NCBI RefSeq assembly: GCF_037126465.1
Contig: NC_088204.1
Location: 77,747,807 to 77,811,806 of the forward strand
Length of the DNA stretch: 64,000 nucleotides
Source: Ornithodoros turicata
Taxonomy: Eukaryota; Arthropoda; Arachnida; Ixodida; Argasidae
Direction of reading: 5' to 3'
In this document: in pieces, positions 1 through 9,574 of the stretch
How positions within the stretch are numbered: the first letter of the stretch is position 1
How the letters are laid out: each line of letters opens with the position of its first letter
Notes under the pieces: generated by a model
The model's input: only the letters and a program-made list of their open reading frames with translations
The model's database searches: none
Told to the model about the DNA's origin: nothing
Position numbers and translations under genes: made by a program

Positions 1-34
1 CTCTCATGAGAAGACATGAAGAAGGCATGTTTTT

Positions 35-980
35 TTGTCGTTCACTCGACGTCATCTGAAGAACTTTCAGCTTCATATAAGTGGGCATGTCGTGCGGCGC
101 GTTACACACCATAAGTTTCTTGGTGTGGTTCTTGACCCCTGTCTGTCCTGGAGAGCGGAGGTTCGTTGTCTGAGAGGTAGAGCTGAGTCTCAGCTGAATG
201 TCCTGAGACACCTCTGTGGTGCCCGCCGGGGACTTTCTACAAGGGCATTGCTTGGTCTACACCGGTCCCTCATACGACAGATGTTGATGTACCATCTTCC
301 AGTGTTGCATAACCTTTGTCCCTCGCCCGAACAAGTGTTGGAAACCGTCCTTACAAACAGTGCCTTGGTGTCCACAAATCAACGGCAACAGCCCCTGTCA
401 TGGCTGAAGCCAAGGAGCCTTCGCTGGTCTTTATGCGGACGGCACAATCTCTCGGGCACTACATGAGGCTCTCCACTCGCCATTATCGTCACAAGTTAGT
501 GCGGACATTCTTCGGCGACCAGAATCCGGCTACTGGCAAGCTGTTTTAGCTCACCGAACCCTCATTCCCAAGCATAAGAAACTGACTCTACCGGCAGCTC
601 CACCATGGGCCCCTCGGGCACCACCTCTGCATGTCAATGTCTCTGGCTTGGCTTCCAGAAAATCAGCTACAACAACTGTTCTTCGCCAACTCAGTCTCAG
701 CCTGCTCCATCGCGATGAAGGCAGAATTAAACTTTTTACTGATGGCTCATTGACGCACACCGGCTCTACCTGCGCATTCGTAATCCCTGAGCTGTCCATT
801 GAAAGAAGCGCAAGGCTGTCGCACCCGACGTCGGCTGCTCCGACCGAGCTACATTCCATTCTTGTGGCGTTTTCCTTCATTGTGTCCCGTCAACCACCGA
901 TGCACTGGATCATAAACAGTGACTCCAAAACCGCCCTCCAAGCGTGGTGTTGCACGCCTAGTGTGGTGTTCCGGTACTAA
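35..980 (+). pseudogene. Non-LTR retrotransposon fragment: RT C-terminal part plus RNase H, frameshifted
   Basis: Three reading frames must be joined to follow one LINE polyprotein. At 35-400 is the segment that follows RT in LINEs (HKFLGVVLD, then LSWRAEV). At about 350-547 a different frame continues with CLGVHKSTATAP and MAEAKEPS. At 648-980 a third frame carries RNase H with FTDGS (first Asp), TELHS (Glu) and NSDSKTALQ (third Asp). RNase H places it among I/R1/LOA-like elements, by family knowledge. The frame changes and the loss of everything after the third RNase H motif show a dead, truncated copy. The 5' part lies beyond the left edge. It has no relation to the secreted-protein genes. 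Confidence 0.8.
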
Positions 981-1023
981 TCTTCTGCTATAACAGGCTA
1001 GGAAAATTCAAGGGAAAAAAGGT

Positions 1024-1510
1024 ACAAGCCCTTCAGTCCACGCACCATGTTCCTTTTGAACTGTCGAAGCCGACTCATTCATCAGAACAGGTATTCAGTC
1101 ACCGTTCACTCGTTCAGCCCTTCAGTCCACTCGCAGGTCGGCCGGTCTTTGCTCGGGCCGGCCGACTAACCGGCTTCCACAACCACTTAAGCGCATGCGC
1201 GTAAAGGCGACACAACAGCTTGATGAAGAACGCCATGGATGGCGCCGCCGAGCTAAGTTCAGTGAAGAAACGCTCTGGTCGTTGGTGAACGACATTTCAC
1301 GCGAATAACTTGTTCAGTCTGAACGAATCATTCTGAACGAAAGATCGCTTGTTCAAATGTTCCCCAAGAACAGTGAAAAGCACGTCACACGACTCAACGT
1401 TGTCTTAAATAGTTTTATTCACTCGTCTTTGTAAATCATATTTGTTTCTTTATTTGTTAGAGACACTTATAAGACACTGGTGAACTCTGGTCACAATATG
1501 GCTCCTTCAC
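1024..1510. repeat. Dispersed GTTCAGT/GAACGA-rich repeat, copy 1
   Basis: This stretch aligns with 40090-40712 over most of its length: CGACTCATTCAT, the GGCCGG-rich block, GCGCATGCGCG, GACACAACAGCTTGA, AAGTGAAGAAACG, AGCACGTCACACGAC and TTTTATTCACTCGT occur in the same order. It holds many short GAACGA/TTCAGT inverted motifs, as in DNA-transposon ends. It may mark the true left edge of the segmental duplication or be an independent mobile repeat; I cannot tell which. Confidence 0.6.
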
Positions 1511-2095
1511 GAGGACACCAACTTTTGTATTCGTCTCTAGGCTGAAAACTGTCGGTTCCTCGTGCTGGCGCGCTTGACCGAATTTCTGCTCCCGTGGGCA
1601 AGGCCAGCAACTTTCATGCCTCCTAACACGTAAACGATTCCGTTTATAAAAATGCTCTCCGGCATATAAATACTAGGGCTATAATTGCATCATTCTAAAA
1701 AGCATTCTTTTCTAGGTAGAAAACCGTTGATTCCCTGTGCTTGCGCGGTAGACGAGGACACCAACTTTCATACCTCTTAAGTCACAAACGCTTCCGCTTA
1801 TCAAAATGCTCTCCAGGATTGAAATACTAGAGGCATAGGTGCATCATTCTACCAAAGTATTCGTTTGTAGGTGGAAAACTGTCGGTTCTTCGTGCTAGCG
1901 CGCTTGCCCGAATTTTTGCTCCCGTAGGCAAGGCCAGTCAGTAACTTTCATGCCTCCAAACACGTAAACGCTTCCGCTGATCAAAATGCTCTCCGGGATA
2001 TAAATGCTAGGGCTATAGTTGCATCATTCTACCAAAGCATTCTTTTCTAGGTAGAAAACCGTTGGTTCCCTGTGGTTGCGCGTTTCGACCCATTT
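1500..2095. repeat. Higher-order tandem repeat, about 330-335 bp dimer of two subunits
   Basis: The phrase GCTCTCC-(G/A)-G-(C/G/A)AT occurs at about 1651, 1809 and 1989. The two flanking contexts alternate: AAAACTGTCGGTTC...GCTCCCGT near 1546 and 1876, and GCATTCTTTTCTAGGTAGAA near 1701 and 2036. So subunits of about 158-180 bp are arranged as a dimer of about 330-335 bp, present nearly twice. It is non-coding and satellite-like. Confidence 0.7.
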
Positions 2096-2403
2096 TCCCA
2101 TTGAGCCCTTGCATTCCACGTATACCTCCATGGAACCAAGGGAATTATTCGTAGACTGTTCAAACTCCGTGAATATGTTCATTTTATGACCTATTCGACA
2201 GACCCCAGAGAGCATTGCAATTTATGAAAGTGAAATTAAGTTAGTGAAAAAAAAGCATTCAAAACGTATGGCGCCTACGGGAGGTGTTGGCGTAGGTTTC
2301 ACCCAACACCCGGGTGTATGCGGTACAGCACGCTTTACGTTTTGTCCCTAATTCTCGGGAATGAGGGTCGCGGAGCTCAGGTTCCCCCTCAAGTTATCCG
2401 AGC
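2096..2403. other. No gene seen
   Basis: Only short chance frames are present between the tandem repeat and the next LINE fragment. A small inverted motif around CCAACACCCGGGTGT at about 2303-2317 is the only structure noted. Confidence 0.5.
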
Positions 2404-3436
2404 CCATTTTATGCTCTCGTCGACGCGAAGTTTGCTACTTCTACCGCCGCTTACACCGATGGCGAATCTCGAAATGGAAAGTCTGCGTCCGCATTTGTCA
2501 TCCCCGACGAAGGCGTAGTTCACGGACGTCGCCTTTCACATTGTAAATCATCTACAGCTGCGGAACTCTAAGCCATACTTTTCTTTTTGCAGCACATAGT
2601 TCCATTCCCATCCCGGAATTGGGTGGTCTTTACTGACTCAGCACCTGCGCTGCAAGCAATTGAAAATTCTGGCATCCGGGGCTCCTCCGCACCGTTGGTT
2701 AACCGTGTGTGTTAATGTGTTAACCGCTTACAAACATGTCTACGAAGCAGGGCATAGGCTCGCTCTCCAATGGGTTCCCGCCCATTGCAGTGTCGAAGGC
2801 AATGAACTGACGGACAGCGCCGCCGAAGCAGCTCTCTCGTCTCGGACACGGACGCGTATTGCACTGCTGAGACGCGATCGGCTGTCCATACTTCGAAGCC
2901 TTGTGACTCCTTTGGCTACCCGCCAACGGACCGCCGACGTACTACCCCCCGCCATGCTGAGCAGAGTTGACCCAGCGCGCGCTTTCCGCATGCCAGCACA
3001 TATCTCTCGTCAAGACGCCGCATTAGTTTATCGAATGCGCCTCGACGTGGCCTTCACAGCACAGTGGCGCTACCGCTTGCGACAAGTTAACTCTCCCCAC
3101 TGCAGTCAATGCGGTGCTGTTGAAGATCTCGAGCACACTCTTCTCCATTGCCCACACTACCACCCTTCCCGCTCCGTACTCTCCGCCTCCCTCAACGAGC
3201 TCGACTCTCGTCCCCTCCCCCTCACCAGATTGCTTGGCCCCTGGCCGCATCCAGCTCACCAACGCTCTATCCTCAAGGCTCTATTTCGCCTTCTTGGACG
3301 CCACAGGGCTTCGATCCTCAATGTAACGGGGCCCATTCCTTAATTCCCCGCTTCACCTACAGCAATGGGGTAGAGCATCGCCCCCGGCGACGAAACTCCC
3401 CACCCATTATCCTGAAATAAAGTAGTTTGTTTGTTT
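2404..3436 (+). pseudogene. LINE 3' end: RNase H and C-terminal zinc knuckle with 3' tail, frameshifted
   Basis: RNase H can be followed through two frames. AYTDG at about 2448-2463 gives the first Asp, AEL at about 2558-2568 the Glu, and FTDSAPALQAI at about 2630-2660 the third Asp. From 2660 one long frame runs to 3343 with WVPAHCSVEGNELTDSAAEAA (last Asp and conserved His). It continues into a C-terminal CSQCGAVEDLEHTLLHC zinc-knuckle-like motif typical of LINE ORF2 ends. The 3' UTR ends with AAATAAAGTAGTTTGTTTG at about 3415-3436. An in-frame stop and frame change near 2565-2650 disable it. RT and endonuclease are absent (5' truncation). Confidence 0.85.
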
Positions 3437-3620
3437 CAAAAACCGAAGGAGAGACGAACGAGAAAGCACGGACTCTTGTATGCACTCCTCGGTTGTTCCT
3501 CCCTCGTTATCTTATATTTGTTTTTGCTTCATCTTTGTACTATATTTCTGTTTTAGGAATAGCAAGCCTACCTTCGGTTTGGCTGACCTTTCCGAAATAA
3601 ACGTATATGCCTCCTCCACT
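3437..3620 (+). repeat. Recurrent retroposon 3' tail (GGAATAGCAAGCC ... GGCTGACCTTTCC)
   Basis: GGAATAGCAAGCC (about 3555), GGCTGACCTTTCC (about 3581) and AATAAA followed by ATATGCC form a tail. Variants recur at about 22655-22735, 35600-35665, 43905-43970 and 55770-55850, so this is the 3' end of an abundant retroposon family. The parent element is not identified. Confidence 0.6.
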
Positions 3621-3904
3621 CTGTCGTTTAGTTATGTGTCATCGAATCGCCCAAGTTTCCATTGCTACAGAAATTGAACGAATCTGCAAAACATTCAGGC
3701 TCTCAAATAACAATTTCACTGTATTTTATAAGAATAATTTGCTAAACATTTAGCCCCAACGATGGCCCCGATGAAGGTACCGCATTTAAACCCGTTTGGT
3801 ACCCGTTTGGCGGTGGCATGTTTGGCACAAACGTGCGGACGATTTTTAATCTACAATTCTTCTTACTCATTGTATATACGTGCACTGGTTTTGCGAGGTA
3901 TTCG

Positions 3905-4935
3905 GGCGCGCCCTAGTTTGTCCTACGCTCTGCGCATGCCTCCAACTGCGCGCATCTACAAGCACAGCTGGTGTGCTTTATCCGAAAAGCATAATACGGT
4001 GAAATCCCAGAGTAATGTGGGAGGAATCGCGCAATGCTTGCGGTTAAAGCTGCATTTTTCACGAAGGGCTCGACATAAATTTGGATTAGCCACACGCCGC
4101 TCTGTGAGTGGGGGGTTGAACGCGTAGATTTAGTGGCGGTGTTGTCGTATATACTCGCTAAAGCTTTTAAATCAAAGAAAACGCTGAGGATTCGAATAAT
4201 AAAAAGGTCATAAAGGCGTGCTAAGGGTTGCTAGGATGCTTGTGACCTATTTGTCTTTTGCTGTCTTCGTCGAAGACATTCGCCAGATATTGAGGAGGAA
4301 GACGACGACAACGATGATAATGATAACGAAAAGAAAAAAGACTTTTCGTCACAACGAATTTGGACAGCAATGAAAAAAAAAGAAAAAAGAAGACACCCGT
4401 TTCACTTTTCCTGCGCTGTTTATTTCTTCTGGAAAGCTCGAGTTGCGGAATAGTCGACGTGAGATATACCCCAAACAGCACAATGTACTGAAAGTCGAGT
4501 GCAATAGGGGTGGACGGTATATCAGTGTTCTTTAGTTTCACGAGTCTGTTCAAGGCCTTGCACCTAGCCGTCCACCCCTATTGCACTCGACTTTCAGTAC
4601 ATTTTGCTGCTTGGGACCTGTAGCAATCGGTTACATGACTTGTGTAACTTGTGAAGTTATACGACGTAAAGGACACTTACCAAACTCTCAAACCGTAGGT
4701 ATCTTGCTGATATGCACTGGAACGAAAATTATTTCTTACTCATCCATGTCCTAGTTTTTCCTACGCAGTGTGCATGCCTCCAACTGCGCTTATATACAAG
4801 CACAGCTGGTGTGCTTTAACCGAAAAGCATAATACGTTGAAATGCCAAAGTAATATGGCAGGAGTCAGCGCAACGCTTGCAGTTAAAGCTGCATTTTTCA
4901 CGAAGAGCTCGAAAGAAATTTAGATTGGCCAAACG
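3905..4935 (+). repeat. Direct repeat of about 190 bp, two copies about 840 bp apart
   Basis: A block beginning CCTAGTTTGTCCTACGC (3911) and running through GCATGCCTCCAACTGCGC, CAGCTGGTGTGCTTTA and GCTGCATTTTTCACGAA recurs at about 4749-4935. Another copy sits in unit 2 at 41970-42170. It is non-coding and looks like a dispersed repeat that was already doubled in unit 1. Confidence 0.6.
4470..4615. mobile_element. Hairpin MITE, CCCAAGCAGCAC family, copy 1
   Basis: The ends are near-perfect inverted repeats of about 47 bp: CCCAAACAGCAC plus GTCGAGTGCAATAGGGGTGG against the reverse complement at 4567-4615. The dinucleotide AC flanks both sides (4468-4469 and 4616-4617). Unit 2 has the uninterrupted sequence at about 43543, going straight from GACATAC to CTGTAACAATCGG. 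This is therefore a clean insertion with a 2-bp target duplication. No coding capacity. Confidence 0.85.
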
Positions 4936-5330
4936 CGTATATATATAGTGGAGGTGTTGTCGGGCTCCTGTGGTGGTGTCCTGTCCCCTTTACTTCATCC
5001 GTGTCCCATGTGCGCTGTAATCCTATCCCCCCAGTGTATGAACCGACTGCCCCTCTACCGCACCGAAGACCTGGACACAGCTTGCGTTCCGTCAGCGATT
5101 TCCTGTCGCCCTATACAAGTCAGCTTGGATTGGTAACGCAGACTCTACAAGGAGATGTATGGAACCTTCTTATCGCTGCATCGACCTGTGCGATGTTATT
5201 TATTTTTGTGCCCTGTTGTGCGTATCCTTAAGTGGCCAGAACGGTGTTCACGGTCCATGACGATGAAGACTGAGCTTGGGACGTAAAAGGCGCAACACGA
5301 GCTCAAACCAGCGAAATGTATTTATTTACA

Positions 5331-5353
5331 CATATATCGCTATATATATATAT
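5331..5353. repeat. AT microsatellite
   Basis: A run of alternating T and A next to ACACATATATCGC. The corresponding site in unit 2 (44340-44362) lacks the run and instead continues into a CAGGGTGTC-ended repeat. Confidence 0.7.
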
Positions 5354-6754
5354 CATACAGACTCCCCACGCACACACAGCAATTTGGTTACAAGTACCTA
5401 AGAGGGATTAAGTGACGGGTTCACGATAATGGTTTCGAAGTCGCTATCATGGCACGTATCCTTCAGCGAGGTTGATAGCGGAATTTCGCCTTCCCAAACT
5501 TGAAGGGGTTGGGATAGGTTATCCCACATTATCCCGGATAAACGTAAAAGGCGGTTCTTTACAGCAATGTGGACCTGACGAAAAGAGCAATACAAGCGGA
5601 GAAAATGGGCACTGCGAATACCAAAACTCATGCGACTCTGACGTCACAGCGCACGTCGCCGCCAATGAGGCAGCGCACGAGAAGTCACGTGCTCACGGCT
5701 TCCAGTAGGAGTGGACACAACTCTGAGATCTCTGACGTCGGTGCTCTGCTCGGGGAGTGTCTTCGAGGGCTTGTATCTCGCTAGGTAAGACGCGTAGAAG
5801 AATAATTCTTTTTCTTCACTATTCTGGACCGCAGTGTACAAGGCGTTGATGATGTAATGAACCACTTCTATGAAAGTGTCCCAATCCTTATAAGAATATG
5901 TCAGTCCACAAATCAGAAGAAGCTACGCACGGTGTTACAGAATACTTGCAATAAGGCTCGCAGCAAATTATATCAAATTTCACGCATCAAGCGTCATGGA
6001 GGAGCTAGTCGCACCAGTGCAACCTACGTTTCCATTTTTTTTCTTCTTTCTAGTTCTAATCTAATCTAATCTACCTCAATTTTTTTTTCAACCAGCGCTG
6101 CTTCATGTCAGTATCATCAGCTTCCAGTTTGTTTCGCTGCTTTTCATTGTTTTATGCTCTTCCATTCATCCAGCAACACTGCTGCACGTTCACCAACAAC
6201 ATGAAACTAAATTTCATCACCTCACATAGCGGTGTCACCCAGCAGTGCAATATGTCGTGCTACCCCAGGAAGCAGGACCCTCGCTTGACACCATTCCCGT
6301 ACGCGCCCTCGCAAATGGGAGTTCGACATATCGCTGTGTTTTATTTCTGTTTAACGCTGACATGTGCTGCGGAAACAGCCTACCTATTCTGTCCTCATTT
6401 CGTCATGTTCCCGATTGAGAATAGGCCACCGCAGCACGTGATGTCCTATAGCACCGTGTGCGCTACAGACTTTGTTCCGCAGAGGTTACGTTGAGCTGTC
6501 ACCTGCTCAGCGATTGACATATGTACTGATCTCCTTGGGTCACATGTTCATCATGCATCACAGCTTGTTCACATACGCGTTTCTCTTACATTTGATGAAC
6601 AGCCGCTTTCTCACCCTTCGTTACAATACTTCCTGCAGCTGAAGGCATAGCTATATCTGCTTACGTAGGCACTTCCCTACTTCCCTTTGAGGGACGACCA
6701 AACAAAATACGACAGGACTCCAACTAGCAATGAAACTTTATTTCAGTCGGTGTA

Positions 6755-7003
6755 CACTCTAAAAACAGAACTTCACCGCATAGCACACTGTGCGCCAGCC
6801 ATTGCCGCGAATGATAGGGTTATCGCTTCTGACTCGAAGAGAGAGGGGGGCGTACGCCTTTTTGTGGCAATTTGGATTTATGAAAATTGCCACAAAAAGG
6901 CATACGCCCCTCTCGTCTCTTCGAATCAGAAGCGATAACCCTATCATTCTTGGTAATGGTTGGAGCACAGCGTGCTATGCGGTGAAGTTCTGGTTTTAGA
7001 GTG
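6755..7003. mobile_element. Foldback mariner-like MITE
   Basis: Two arms of about 120 nt meet at a very short spacer near 6877-6885. The ends read CACTCTAAAAACAGAACTTC and GAAGTTCTGGTTTTAGAGTG, flanked by TA at 6753-6754 and 7004-7005. TA duplication and CACTCTAAAA ends fit Tc1/mariner-type MITEs (family knowledge). Nearly the whole element is one hairpin and it has no coding capacity. Confidence 0.85.
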
Positions 7004-7009
7004 TAGGAG

Positions 7010-8690
7010 GAACAAAAGGGAAAGGGAGAAAGGGAAGATCGTAATATCGCCGTCTCCGCCGTCGCCGTACATGTGTGATCGAGGAATTCCCTGACAAAGA
7101 CTAAGGTAGTAATCTGTATGGGGTGGCGCCACCAGACATCTCAGACAGGTCATTGTTATCGGCCGGAGGTGTTGCCGCAAGAAGCAGAGCATTTAAGAGT
7201 GCGCCGACGGCGATTTTGGGTGTGAGAAGAAAGAGCCAAAGAAAAGACCAAAGAAAGCTCGCCTAGTACATCTACTACAAAGTAGTCCTGACTAGACCAC
7301 CTAGTAGAGAACTATGCTAACAAAACGGTGAGCTCTTCAAGCTGCAGGCATCACCGAGTCCCTCCTCGTTGTCGCTATCATTACGTTCAAAGCAATTATG
7401 TCGCACCCACGCCAGGATCCCAAATAAGCGCCGGCGCATCTGTAGATAGCCGCAGCTGAAAACAGCTGCTAATCATTACCTAACAATTCGCACGGTCGAC
7501 CAGCGAATGTAATAGGGGCGACCAAATGCTACTGACTCGTTATGCTGCGGAGTATGCCAGGTCCTCCGACGAGCGTTCTGCGCTAAGTACTTGTGGAAAG
7601 CAACAGAACCCTGACAAGTGTTTTTTTTTTAGTTTTGGAGCAGGAACGGGGCTCCTAGCATACTACGTTCCCGGCTTCAATTATTAATTATTAAAATATG
7701 CTGTTGTTCTAGTCTGTAGGCTGTATATAACGCAGACAGTATAGCCTCCGTTATAGTAACCGTGTATTCACACGGAGGACAACCTCAGGGAAGATTCTAC
7801 TGGAAGAAAAAGCGAGAACACTGCTCACAGAGACGAAATTCCGTCCCACCTCATGTTATGTCCTGCATTCACACGGCGCCATTCATATAGCAGATGACAC
7901 TTGGCAGACGACACAGTCAGCGTCCTTTCCTGTCGTCTGCTACGGAACCTCCTGTGGCTGTGTCGCAGGATATTCCCCACAGTTAGCAGTGTACGAGAAG
8001 ACACGACGTTGAGTGCTCACGCTCACGTGACACAAGAAAGCTATGACGGTTTTTGCATTTTCCGCTGTATTTTCGGGAATGTCCCTAGTATGAATACACA
8101 GTAACTGTATGTCTATACGCAACAGTCCCTTCCATGTCTCACTGTTGTCGAAAGCACCACACAGTTGAACAGATTACGGCCAGTGATTGAATGATTTCTG
8201 ACATAATGGTGGCTGCTGAAAGTTCTTACCTTTACGCCCTTTCTTTTTCCTAATCTATATCTAACCTAATTGAGTCCGACATAATGGCAACGACAAACCT
8301 GGCAAATCTCGAGCGATCTCTAGTCGTTCCTTATTGTGTTGCTCGAATAAACCAGATGCCAGTGCAACACTGACCGTCTGTTTGCTGTTGCTTCGACATG
8401 TTTCAAGTGAAGCCACTTGCACTCTTCTTGCACACTGCCCAGCTATGAATATTCCATCGGATGTTCCATCAAAGATCCCTACTTCACCGGCCCACGTTCG
8501 TGCACCACATGGAACTGTCCTTTTGGTCACGCAGAGCACGAGATTCAGCAAACGAGGCTGGAGACCTGTGAAGTACCACTTCGAAAAACTTCCTCAAAAG
8601 CACGCAAAGATCGCGCTCAAACACTAAGGTGCTATTCCTTTGTCCACGGCCAAATCCTGCCCACAAACGCTCTGCCGTAGAAGCACTCCT
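7010..8690. other. Gene-free 5' region of unit 1, matched by unit 2
   Basis: No convincing coding frame. From about 7400 it aligns with 51240-52140, including GCTGAAAACAGCTGC, AACAATTCGCA, GGGGCGACCAAATG and the block around 8330-8680. The alignment contains insertions and frame changes, so the short open frames here are not conserved as protein. Confidence 0.6.
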
Positions 8691-8694
8691 CTTT

Positions 8695-8696
8695 TA

Positions 8697-8722
<26 letters not shown>
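8695..8722. repeat. CT microsatellite
   Basis: TCTCTC run followed by a T-rich stretch. It is absent from the matching place in unit 2 (about 52140-52150). Confidence 0.85.
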
Positions 8723-8727
<5 letters not shown>

Positions 8728-8856
8728 CTTTGCAATGTAAGACTTCGGCCCTGACTGTGAGACGACTTGTAAGCATCACATTTCACCTCAGTACCAGCCA
8801 GGAATGGGTTGGGAATCGCCCGCTGTGTGGCGATGAACCCCCCCCCCCCCTTGCAG

Positions 8857-8992
8857 TGGCGGATCCAGGGGAGGGGGGCGGTCGGCCCCCCAAAACGTCA
8901 GTTGAATTTCCCTCTCTTCCCTACTCCCACTACGCGCGTCAACAAAGAAACCGTCCCCCAAACCCAGGTCCTGGATCCGCCCCTGCCCCCCC
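8857..8992. repeat. Small palindromic repeat with CGGATCCAGGGG ends, copy 1
   Basis: Begins GTGGCGGATCCAGGGG and ends CCTGGATCCGCCCCTG, with AAAACGTCAGTT and ACTACGCGCGTCAACAAAG inside. Two further copies are at about 28480-28605 and 31709-31858, sharing the central AA(A)GTCAGTTTATACATT and CCCCACTACG blocks. The site is flanked by C and G homopolymers. Confidence 0.65.
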
Positions 8993-9269
8993 CCCCCTCC
9001 ACGTTCATTATCACTTGAATAAAGTTGTGGTCCCTTATTGTGCCATTCTTCTGCCATTCATCTGACTCGACGATCCAAAAACATCATGCAGGGCCAGAGG
9101 TAGATAACTACCCGTGCTAATTCAGATCTACATTCCCAATTTCTTCGTCCAACCCCGTGCTTTCCTTTCAATAATTTTCTTTCCCCTCGTTGTTGCGAAT
9201 GTGAACCCTCGAAAATTATTTTCGCTTTCCCTCCCTATCTAGAGAGAGAGGGATGTGCCATGTTCCCTT

Positions 9270-9432
9270 GACGAATCATTGTGCGCGTTACGTAAACGTG
9301 GGTGTTGGGCCACGTTGTCGCTGGCTGTGCGAAAGAGGGTCACAGGTGTCTTCGCTTTCCGCGCCCCCTTTTAAATTACCGCGTGATCCTTAAATTGTTG
9401 AGTTGAACGACGAGAGACAGACAGACATCGTT
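9270..9432 (+). promoter_or_regulatory. Promoter and 5' UTR of gene A
   Basis: The 160 bp before the ATG are strongly conserved with unit 2 (52545-52711), while more distant sequence is interrupted. Shared blocks include TAAACGTGGGTGTT, CACGTTGTCGCTGG, GAAAGAGGGTCACAGG and TCTTCGCTTTCCGCGCCCCC. A TATA-like TTTTAAATTA lies at about 9369-9378, so transcription probably starts near 9395-9410, leaving a very short 5' UTR. GTTGAACGACGAGAGA before the ATG is also shared. The start site is inferred, not measured. Confidence 0.6.
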
Positions 9433-9574
9433 ATGGCGCTGCCCCTTCGTTACGTCATACTGCTAGTAGCAGTGCTATGCGTACTACTTCCCTTGGAAGT
9501 TGACGGAGCAAAGAAACCCAAGAAACCGAAGAAGACAAAGGCACCGAAAATGCCCAAGATAAAGAAGATGAAAG
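9433..9574 (+). CDS. Gene A exon 1: signal peptide and lysine-rich N-terminus
   Basis: The ATG at 9433 opens [16 protein letters not shown], then LLPLEVDG, a typical signal peptide with probable cleavage just after VDG. The mature start is strikingly basic: [13 protein letters not shown] followed by IKKMK. The exon ends in phase 1 at a GTATCT donor. Gene B keeps the signal peptide almost unchanged but not the lysine run. An upstream in-frame TTG at 9403 is not used as the start, because the ATG is the conserved position and gives the full signal peptide. Confidence 0.85.

Noticed and set aside
6105..6494. Open frame whose C-terminal part resembles one in unit 2 (ending at 50044)
   Set aside because: The copies change frame relative to each other upstream, so the similarity is conserved DNA of a duplicated repeat, not conserved protein.
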